From CAYQQU01 sp964419545 (GTDB lineage: Bacteria > Bacteroidota > Bacteroidia > Chitinophagales > Saprospiraceae), in contig CAYQQU010000103.1 of the NCBI GenBank assembly GCA_964419545.1, forward strand, positions 1 through 14,864: DNA of 14,864 nt, read 5' to 3'. Each line of letters starts with the position of its first letter. Position 1 is the stretch's first letter. A program made the position numbers and the translations under genes. The notes below the pieces were generated by a model. It was given only the letters and a program-made list of their open reading frames with translations, searched no databases and was not told the origin of the DNA. Below, piece after piece: positions 1-7,600 of the stretch.

Positions 1-887
1 ATAAGGAAATAGAGCAGTAAGCCTCCTTTTACCAGATAACGAGCAGGAGCAAACGCCCTCAGGGGCCGGATTCGTTTGTGGTAATGCAGTCGGTTTTTCA
101 AAAAATAGCGGTTAATCCTTTTCGGAAACTGTTGTTCCAGCATGATTTTAAACCATTGCTCATAAAACAAAGTTCGGTCATCATACAACTGATCAAGCTT
201 GAAAACAGAATTTGCACCGTGAACCCGTCGCATGACAACGGGCTTTTCAATCTCGCCGGGATAAAGCCTGCCGCGCCAGGCAGCGTTAAAAATGAGCGTG
301 TTTTCTTCGCCGGTGAGCAAATGGGTTTCAAATCTCAGGTTCAACCGATTTAGAGAGCAGTTCTTCAACGTTAGGCCGCAAATGGAAATGAAATCAACGG
401 GTGAGTTGATTATTTGATTAAAAACTTGTTCTGGATCAAGGCCTGAGGTCGCGAAAGTTATTTTTTCCACTTCTTTGACGGACGCGGTAAATGTGGTCTT
501 TACTGCTTCATTCTCAAAAAAATTCTCCAGACACTCATAGACCCCGTCCGCATCAGGGTGCGCAGCAAAAGCAGCCTTGGTTTTTCGGAAGCGGCCGGGC
601 AAGTAGTAGTCGTCGGCATCCAGAAAAGATATGTATGGCGTCGTAGCCTTCTCCAGCCCCAAGTTTCGACTTGCACCTGGACCGTGATTGCCTTTATCCG
701 GGTGTTGTAGTACTACCAGTCGGTTGTCCTCCGCTGCTATTCCCTGGGCAATGACGAGCGAACAATCCGTTGAACCGTCGTCAATGAGCAACACTTCTGC
801 CACTTCGGGCTGAGCCAAAGCAGAACGAATGGCTTCCTCCAAAAAAGGAGCCGAATTATAAACGGGAATGATAACCGATACTTGCAC
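1..887 (-). CDS. Family 2 glycosyltransferase, 3' end cut by window edge
   Basis: Reading the minus strand from a GTG at 887 gives an uninterrupted frame of 295 codons to the window edge. The product begins MQVSVIIPVYNSAPFLEEAI, the classic GT-A nucleotide-sugar binding start. It has IDDGSTD at about residues 35-41, GASRNLGLEKA at 71-81 and the metal-binding DADD at 90-93. Such enzymes transfer a sugar from a nucleotide donor at the cytoplasmic face of the membrane, typically during LPS or capsule assembly. GTG is chosen because an in-frame TAG lies two codons upstream, the ATG at 897 is out of frame, and the conserved first beta strand starts right after it; AGGA lies about 10 nt upstream. 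The gene is divergent from wzm with only 38 bp between them, which supports a role in the same polysaccharide. Acceptor and donor sugars cannot be told from the sequence. The C-terminus is missing. Confidence 0.9.
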   Translation of the reverse strand, partial: MQVSVIIPVYNSAPFLEEAIRSALAQPEVAEVLLIDDGSTDCSLVIAQGIAAEDNRLVVLQHPDKGNHGPGASRNLGLEKATTPYISFLDADDYYLPGRFRKTKAAFAAHPDADGVYECLENFFENEAVKTTFTASVKEVEKITFATSGLDPEQVFNQIINSPVDFISICGLTLKNCSLNRLNLRFETHLLTGEENTLIFNAAWRGRLYPGEIEKPVVMRRVHGANSVFKLDQLYDDRTLFYEQWFKIMLEQQFPKRINRYFLKNRLHYHKRIRPLRAFAPARYLVKGGLLLYFL

Positions 888-903
888 TTTCTACCATTTT
901 CCT

Positions 904-911
904 CAAAGATA
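904..911 (-). promoter_or_regulatory. Candidate Bacteroidota -7 box for the glycosyltransferase
   Basis: On the minus strand TATCTTTG matches the Bacteroidota sigma-ABfr -7 consensus TAnnTTTG. No TTTG was found at the expected distance upstream, and the box lies only about 17 bp from the GTG start, so the leader would be very short. Chance match is possible. Confidence 0.25.
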
Positions 912-925
912 CTTACCTTACCCCG

Positions 926-1744
926 ATGAACCGAACCACAATCATCGAGCCGCAGCGGTTTTCCCTGGGTAAGCAGCTGGCCGAAGTGTGGCGCTACCGG
1001 GAGCTGCTGTGGATGCTGGCTTACCGCGACTTCCGGGTGCGTTACGCCCAGGCGTTTCTCGGGTTTTCTTGGGCTTTGCTCAACCCCTTGATCAACCTGG
1101 TCTTGTTGTCTTTTGTCTTTCACCGGGTGGCGCAGGTGGAAACCGGAGAGGTTGCGCCCTTGCTTTTTACAATGACCGGACTGGCCGGCTGGACTTACTT
1201 TGCGGAGGTCTTTGGAAATGCCGGGGATTCCATTCTGGGAGCCCAGAATATGGTCAAAAAAATCTACTTTCCCAGGCTGATCATCCCATTATCGAAAGCC
1301 ATTACCGGATTGATCGACCTGGGAATCACGTTATTGCTGCTGGGGGTGCTACTACTCTTCTACCGACATCCGCTATCTTGGCAGCTGATCTTTTTTCCCG
1401 CCTTCCTAATGGCGGCAATGCTGGCCGGACTGACCGGCGGCATCTGGCTCAGCGCGCTTACGGTTCGATTTCGCGATTTCCGCTACATCAGTCCGGTCTT
1501 CCTGCGGGTCGGTTTGTTCATCAGCCCGATCGCCTATCCGGCGGGAGAGGTGCCGGCTTCGTATCAATTTCTCTATTTTCTCAATCCGCTGGCCGGTATC
1601 ATCGAAGGGTTTCGCTGGTGTTTACTTGGCGCCCCTGCGCCGCCGGTAGTCGCCTGGCTCGGCATAGGGCTGCTGCTCTTGCTGTTTACCGGGAGTCTGT
1701 TTTATTTTTACCGCATAGAAGCAACCATTGCTGATGTGATATGA
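926..1744 (+). CDS. wzm: Polysaccharide ABC exporter permease (Wzm/TagG type)
   Basis: This 272-residue integral membrane protein of the ABC-2 permease family is the usual length for Wzm. It would form the inner-membrane channel through which a finished, lipid-linked polysaccharide is moved to the periplasm, driven by the ATPase encoded next. Family marks include the amphipathic N-terminal segment RYAQAFLGFSWALLNP (about residues 39-54), about six hydrophobic spans (near 50-68, 78-95, 117-146, 153-180, 188-205, 238-262), the cytoplasmic loop VRFRDFRYI (180-188) and the late motif FLNPLAGIIEGFRW (218-231). The ATG at 926 has no clear Shine-Dalgarno site, common in Bacteroidota. The stop overlaps the wzt start by 4 bp (ATGA at 1741-1744), indicating translational coupling and one operon. 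The substrate cannot be read from the permease. Confidence 0.93.
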   Translation: MNRTTIIEPQRFSLGKQLAEVWRYRELLWMLAYRDFRVRYAQAFLGFSWALLNPLINLVLLSFVFHRVAQVETGEVAPLLFTMTGLAGWTYFAEVFGNAGDSILGAQNMVKKIYFPRLIIPLSKAITGLIDLGITLLLLGVLLLFYRHPLSWQLIFFPAFLMAAMLAGLTGGIWLSALTVRFRDFRYISPVFLRVGLFISPIAYPAGEVPASYQFLYFLNPLAGIIEGFRWCLLGAPAPPVVAWLGIGLLLLLFTGSLFYFYRIEATIADVI

Positions 1745-2949
1745 GTGATTTTGCGATCAAAGCAGAAAATATAGGTAAGCTATATTATCGGCGCCGGAAA
1801 AGGGCGGGAACGCTGCGGGATACGCTGGCTGGTGCTTGGGCCTCGGTCGGCCGGCAACAAAGTGAGGCATTCTGGGCGTTAAAGGAAGTTTCTTTTGAAG
1901 TCCCACAGGGAGAAGTCCTCGGCATCATCGGACGCAACGGCGCCGGAAAATCTACTTTGCTCAAGATCCTTTCCCGCATTACCCCACCGACCACCGGACG
2001 GGTGGCACTCAACGGAAGAATAGCTTCGTTGTTGGAGGTGGGTACCGGCTTTCATCCCGAACTGACGGGCCGGGAGAATATCTTCATGAACGGTGCGATC
2101 CTGGGTATGTCGCGAGCCGAGATCCGCCGTAAGTTTGATGAAATTGTCGATTTTTCGGGCGTGGAAGCGTTTATCGACACGCCGGTAAAACATTATTCTT
2201 CAGGAATGTATGTACGGCTGGCGTTTTCGGTGGCGGCGTACACAGAAACAGAAATCACTTTAATTGATGAGGTTCTAGCAGTCGGTGATCAGCGTTTTAA
2301 ACAAAAAAGCATCAAAAAGATCGAAAGCCTCCATGAAATGGGGAAAACAGTACTTTTTGTGAGCCATGACCTGGAGATCATTCAGAAAATTTGTTCCGTA
2401 GCGATGGTGATAGTTAATGGCGAACTGATCCAGCCGCCCGAGCACCCAATAAAAGCCATCAATCGATATCTGCAACTCGGGATAACCAACAGTAAATCAA
2501 TAGACTACTATCGTCAAAACGGCCTTAGTAAGAATATTCTTTTTCAAGAAATAAAAATTGAAAATGATCGTCTTTTGTTTATGGAAGGAGAAGATTTAGT
2601 CTTTTCTATAGGACTTATTTCCAACAAAGTAATGGAAAAAATCTCAATAGGCTGTACTATCTTTTCTGCAAGCGGGAAACCCATCGGAGTTTCATTATCC
2701 AACCCATTTCCTGTTTTATCCACCGGCCAAATCGCTTTACTTTTTCGACTCGTCGCTCCCAACTTATCACCTGGAAAATACCATTTCGGCTTCAGTGTCG
2801 GGAAAGGAACCTTTTCTAATCGTTATGATTTCGACCTTATTGTCGGCTATCCTGAAATTGAAATTACGCCCCGAAACCAAGAAGATGTTTTTTATTGGAA
2901 CCCATCCTGGGGCAGTTGTCGATTTTTGTCCGTTGTTGAAATAAATTAA
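1741..2949 (+). CDS. wzt: Polysaccharide ABC exporter ATPase with C-terminal glycan-recognition domain (Wzt)
   Basis: A 402-residue cytoplasmic ATPase that powers Wzm. The nucleotide-binding domain spans about residues 1-245, with Walker A GRNGAGKST at 64-72, signature YSSGMYVRL at 152-160, Walker B ITLIDEVLAVGD at 172-183 and H-loop SHD at 208-210. Residues about 262-402 form a beta-rich tail ending FYWNPSWGSCRF, matching the Wzt C-terminal carbohydrate-binding domain that in E. coli O8/O9a binds the capped non-reducing end of the glycan before export. TagH/Wzt proteins without this tail are much shorter. Base composition changes within the gene: 1921-1980 is about 53% GC by count and 2521-2580 about 25%, so the tail has the composition of the downstream genes and not of the ATPase head. 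The methyltransferase gene follows after 6 bp. Confidence 0.92.
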   Translation: MSDFAIKAENIGKLYYRRRKRAGTLRDTLAGAWASVGRQQSEAFWALKEVSFEVPQGEVLGIIGRNGAGKSTLLKILSRITPPTTGRVALNGRIASLLEVGTGFHPELTGRENIFMNGAILGMSRAEIRRKFDEIVDFSGVEAFIDTPVKHYSSGMYVRLAFSVAAYTETEITLIDEVLAVGDQRFKQKSIKKIESLHEMGKTVLFVSHDLEIIQKICSVAMVIVNGELIQPPEHPIKAINRYLQLGITNSKSIDYYRQNGLSKNILFQEIKIENDRLLFMEGEDLVFSIGLISNKVMEKISIGCTIFSASGKPIGVSLSNPFPVLSTGQIALLFRLVAPNLSPGKYHFGFSVGKGTFSNRYDFDLIVGYPEIEITPRNQEDVFYWNPSWGSCRFLSVVEIN

Positions 2950-2955
2950 TCTGAC

Positions 2956-3597
2956 ATGTGTCCGGCAGCCACTTATTACCAACACGACAGAAAAGAGATG
3001 CTAAAGTTCCTTCCCGTAAATGTTCACTTTTGCCTGGATGTTGGATGCGGAGAAGGCGCCTTTGGCCGAATGGTAAAATGTAAAACCGGTAGTCAAATCT
3101 GGGGAATTGAACCAAATCAAAAAGCATGTGCAAAAGCTTGTCAGCATTTAGACCGTATTTTCTGCGAGACTTTCGAGGAATTTATAATGCCGGAAACTTA
3201 CGAAGAACGTTTTGACTGCATTTTTTTCAATGACGTGCTCGAACATCTCTATGACCCCTGGGCTGCGTTAAAAAAGGCAAAAGGATTATTATCCAATGAA
3301 GGGGTCGTCGTTGCCTCTATTCCCAATGTCCTTTTCGCAGACCACCTTTATGAGCTAATATTTCAGAAAGACTGGAAATACCGCGAAAGTGGCATCCTGG
3401 ACTTAACACATATCCGTTTTTTTACGCCCAGAAGTATAGTCCGGATGTTTAAGACGTCTGGGTTTCTCGTGAAGAACATGACCGGGATCAACCCCACTCC
3501 TTCAAGAAAGCTGAAGTTGCTGGGGTACTTATTCCCTTCTGTATTCCAAGAACTTCGATTCCCACAATATGCAGTTGTCGCAAGAAAAGCACCCTGA
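2956..3597 (+). CDS. Class I SAM-dependent methyltransferase
   Basis: The 213-residue product has a Rossmann-type methyltransferase core: motif I LDVGCGEGAFG at about residues 27-37 binds S-adenosylmethionine, an acidic residue follows at the end of strand 2 (IEPN, E52), FNDVLEHLYDPW lies at 91-102, and LDLTHIRFFT at 148-157 is typical of the Methyltransf_23/11 group common in polysaccharide clusters. It starts 6 bp after wzt and is surely co-transcribed with it. The nearby Wzt tail suggests that it could modify a sugar of the exported glycan, perhaps the terminal one, but the sequence does not identify the substrate. No membrane span or signal peptide is seen. Low GC resembles the following glycosyltransferase. 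Confidence 0.87.
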   Translation: MCPAATYYQHDRKEMLKFLPVNVHFCLDVGCGEGAFGRMVKCKTGSQIWGIEPNQKACAKACQHLDRIFCETFEEFIMPETYEERFDCIFFNDVLEHLYDPWAALKKAKGLLSNEGVVVASIPNVLFADHLYELIFQKDWKYRESGILDLTHIRFFTPRSIVRMFKTSGFLVKNMTGINPTPSRKLKLLGYLFPSVFQELRFPQYAVVARKAP

Positions 3598-3610
3598 CGC
3601 TCAAAACTGA

Positions 3611-4603
3611 TTTAGCATCAAAAAAGAACTTGCCATCGTCATTCCCTTCGTTAAACCTGATTTCATTAAAGAAACACTATATTCCATATTCGCCCAAACC
3701 AACCGGAACTTCAACCTTTACATTGGTGTTGACGGAATTCAATACGAATTACAACCGCACCTTAAAGCACTCATAGCGAGAGGAATCCAAGTATACTGGC
3801 AGGTCTTTGATCATAACCTCGGCCGTATTTCTTTAACCCAACAATGGGAACGCTGTATTGCCCTTTCCAGAGAAGAACCTTGGATCTGGCTTTTTTCAGA
3901 TGACGACCTAATGGAACCTAGTTGCGTTGATGGCTTTTACCGAACTCTGGCTGAAACAAAAGGCCAATATGACCTATATCGTTTTAATACAAAAACCATA
4001 AATGAAAAAGGCGAAGTTTTGAGTCAATCCCCAGTTCATCCAAAAGAAGAGACCGCTTGGGAGTTTTGTTATGATTTATTATCAGGAACAAGGAAAAGCA
4101 CTTTGGTAGAATACGTTTTCTCGAGGCAGGTATATTTAAATAATCGGGGATTTGTTTCATTTCCCGCGGCGTGGGGAAGCGATTGGTGTACATGGATCAG
4201 ATATGGCTCGGAAAGTGGCATAAGGCTGATCTCCGGACCTTTGGTTGCCCATCGATCCAGCAGAAAAAATATTTCCAATTCATTGGAATATACAACCCAA
4301 AAAATCCATGCGTTATTTCAATATTCCGAATGGATTCAAAATATTTACAGTCAGCAACGCACTTACCATACCTTCATTTCGGAAAAAAAAATGAACGCAG
4401 CCCTGGAAACACATTTTTTCCGATCGCTATTTAATCATCCCCCCTTGCCAGTGATTCGCCAATCTGGTAAAGCGGCAAAGGTGGCTGAGCGCTTATTCGC
4501 AGAAAAAAAGACCCAATATTTCTTTCGTATCTTTTTAAAAAGCGTCAAAACGATAATCCATCAACTTTGGAAGCGTCTATCTCAGAATAACCAATTTACC
4601 TAG
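3611..4603 (+). CDS. Family 2 glycosyltransferase with no canonical start codon
   Basis: From 3611 an open frame encodes FSIKKELAIVIPFVKPDF, the typical first strand of a GT2 domain, followed by YIGVDG, NLGRISLTQQWERC and the metal-binding FSDDDLME. It ends at TAG 4603 after a basic tail (about 330 codons). The only ATG in the N-terminal third is at 3911, right after the DDD motif, so starting there would remove the whole donor-binding half. Between the in-frame TGA at 3608 and 3911 there is no in-frame ATG, GTG, TTG or CTG. The best candidate start is ATC at 3617 (ATC AAA AAA GAA), which one base change would turn into Met-Lys-Lys; a real AUC start, a lost start codon or a sequencing error all remain possible. 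The rest of the frame is intact, which argues against long-standing decay. It follows the methyltransferase by 13 bp and overlaps the convergent C25 peptidase gene by 27 bp. Confidence 0.8.
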   Translation, partial: FSIKKELAIVIPFVKPDFIKETLYSIFAQTNRNFNLYIGVDGIQYELQPHLKALIARGIQVYWQVFDHNLGRISLTQQWERCIALSREEPWIWLFSDDDLMEPSCVDGFYRTLAETKGQYDLYRFNTKTINEKGEVLSQSPVHPKEETAWEFCYDLLSGTRKSTLVEYVFSRQVYLNNRGFVSFPAAWGSDWCTWIRYGSESGIRLISGPLVAHRSSRKNISNSLEYTTQKIHALFQYSEWIQNIYSQQRTYHTFISEKKMNAALETHFFRSLFNHPPLPVIRQSGKAAKVAERLFAEKKTQYFFRIFLKSVKTIIHQLWKRLSQNNQFT

Positions 4604-7600
4604 CCCATTTTTGAAAAACTTTTCGGTTTTATCGTTTTTCAGCAACTCATAATCATCTGACAACTCCAAGCGATAGAAGTAGACCCCGTTGGCCAATTGA
4701 TCTCCGTATTCATCCCTTCCATCCCAAGCCCCTTCCGTTTGGTGTGTGCCAACTTTTAGTGGGCCTAAATCGACGCCCGTTAATTGCCTTACAATCCGCC
4801 CGGAAGCCGTCATAATGGTGATTTGGTAATCTTCAACATCGTCATTCCCCGTCAAAGTATAAACGAAACGGGTAGACTCGGTAAAAGGATTTGGATAATT
4901 CAGAAATCGGGACACTCGACTTTCAACCATCACTTCGAACTCGGTTATATATCGCAACCTTCCGGCACTGTTCCCGGAACGATCTTGAGCCGAAACCTCC
5001 AATCTGTACGTTCCGCTTCTTTCAAAGACAGGCGTCCAGAAAACCTGAGCCCTGTTCTCTTCACTTCCTTCTTCCGCCGGCATAAAACGTACTCCAGTTG
5101 CATTCAGGTCTAAGCGCCTGACACTAGATTCTCCAGGATAAAGCACCTCAATAGTAAATAAAGTGGAATCGTTTAATAGGAAATACTCGTTTTCATCTAC
5201 CATTGTAATTTGAATCTCCGGCTGTGAGCGCACTAGGTCGCCTCTAAGTATCCTAACCCCATCAAAAGTAACGTCAATTAGAGGATTGAATTCATCTTGT
5301 TGAATGTAGATGTTCCGAGTAAAAATATTGTTAAAATAGTGCAGCTCTTTAATAGATTGGTTCGGGTTAATACGAATAGCTACCTGTGAGAGTCCCTGAT
5401 AGGAGCGAGTTGGTAGATCAAGTTCAAGCACTAGAGAGTCCGACGCCTTAGGAGCAGGTACCGACAAAGTATCCAGATATTCTACTCCAACTCCGTCTAC
5501 TAACCGGGCCAATACTTGCATGGAGTCGCTGGGAGCATTAAATAGAGAGGTATTCTCTATTTGAAATACAAGGCGATAACTCTCTCCTTGCTTCAGTGTG
5601 TCTACGCTATTGTAATTAACCGCAAGGCCACTATTGTTGATAGCAAAATCGGGCAGCCCGTCGTGGAAGATCCGCCAGTATTTTAGCTGACCCGGAGATC
5701 TTTCTTCCCGATCAATAGCCGAGAAACGCAATTGGATGCTTTCGTAAAAATCAGGATCAGCATTCTTGATCAATTTAGGGAATTCATGCAAATGTTCTGA
5801 AATGACATTCCAGTTCCCATTGGAGTTTTTGCCCAGCAAGGCAATCCCAGTCGTATCATTCGGACCGATTTCCGACCAATCGAATACCAATTGATTCCAA
5901 GAACTGCTGCCGCTTATGGGCGGCGAATATTTGTCTCCTTCTGTCAGAAAGCGGGGAATAGCCTGGTTCAGATCAATCGTGTCCGTTGCGTCAACAGCAA
6001 CCAGTTCATTGAGTGGTTCTACTCCTTTTTGATAAAAAAAAGTATACGGCTTAGAGCCATTTTCTAAAGACCTTACTTTCGTCGCCCCTTGTGCTTCCAG
6101 TACTGAAAAAATGTTCTCCCCAAATGTCACTGAATCGACAACCCATTCGGAAGATGAAAAACTGGCACCTGGGTTGGTTTGTCCGGTGTAAATCCCAACG
6201 AAAAGTCCGTCGGGAATCGTGTCATTCAAAAACCGCATTAACGAAAAACGTTGCTCTGGTGTTTCTGTTGGAAAAGAAAACTGCGGCACCCAAAAACTCT
6301 TGTCATTGACGCTGCCGTATTCTCCCGGAGGATGGTTGATCCAGAAATGCAATGGATCAGCTGGGTCTAATACCACAACCTGAACACCTGCTTCATAATT
6401 ACTTACTTCCCATATCCACATATTTAACCAGCCATTTCCATCCGTAAACCATGTTGCACCATTGGGTATGTTCGCTGCTAATGCGTGGTTTTTCACCCTA
6501 AAATCAGCTAGGATAGTCCTAAACTCAAACGCTCCTCCCGGTAATATCCGAATATTACGGTCCTCCCCTTCCAACCACTGCCAATAATGTCCCTGACTCC
6601 ACCCGAACGGACTCCCCTCAATGTAAGTAAATGAATGGTTTTCCCATACGAAGCCTAGTTCTGCATCGGTGCTGTCCGGACTAATGCGCCAATAATAAAC
6701 AGTACTATCCCGCCATTCAAAATCAGGCGTCCAACGGATAACGCCGCCTCGCTGATTGATCGAGTGCCGCCGCTTGAAAGGGCTGTTAAATAAAACCGTA
6801 GTATCTACCTCTAACAGATAAATGCGTTCCGGGGCGGAAACGTCAGTGGTTGAAGCTTTAAGCGTCACTGGCGCTTCACCCAAAAGTGCGAAATCCGGTG
6901 GGTAGACCGGACGAGCAGTATTATCCACAACATAGACTGGGGCCCCCAGGCTTCCATTAGTGCTTTCTAATACATTATTAGCCTCGGCATCGGGAGCAGG
7001 AAATTCGGCAACGGCGTTTTCAGCATCGAGTACAACGAACAAAGTATTTTCGCCAATGGCCATTTTGCCTAAACTTGGCAAGCGGAAGCGATAAGTCTTA
7101 CGAAAACCTGGTGCTGCTACCTTTTGTTCGGTAATGTGGGTAACAGTCTGGCCTCCCGGTAGCCGCCGGCTGATAGTTACGGAAAGGCTGTCCTGATCGT
7201 TGCGCCCAAGGTTAAGCAGGTCCAGTTGGAAGATAAAGGTGTCTTGCTGCGCGTTTACCACCCGGGGTTCAAAGATCACACTCGTGGGATCAGGTTTGAA
7301 GTCTGGACCGGGAGCCGGATTCAGGCGGATTGCCGGATCGCCATGTAAGACAAACTGCTGCGTCAGGATACGGGTACCAAGCGCCAAGGAAGACTCTTGA
7401 TCGGCAACCACCTGCCGAAAAATGTCCCCGATGCCCGCGCCGTAAAAGGTCTCTCCTAAGTGCTCGTAAAAGGAACGGGCGAACCAAGTGAGGGAAGTTA
7501 AAAATCCTACCCCACGGGAAGCGCCAAAAGCAATCGCGCCCTTATTTTCGTAAAAAACAAAACGCTCACCGATACTTTCGCCGCTTGTAAATAAATTACC

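Noticed and set aside
98..353. Small frames on both strands in the first 350 bp
   Set aside because: Both lie inside the continuous glycosyltransferase frame starting at GTG 887 and have no independent support.
3911..4603. Glycosyltransferase starting at ATG 3911
   Set aside because: This start cuts the GT-A domain directly after its DDD motif, while strong GT2 similarity continues upstream to about 3611.
4612..4641. Terminator for the glycosyltransferase (TGAAAAAC ... GTTTTTCA)
   Set aside because: An 8-bp inverted repeat with a 14-base loop and almost no GC pairs, lying within the conserved peptidase coding end; too weak to call.
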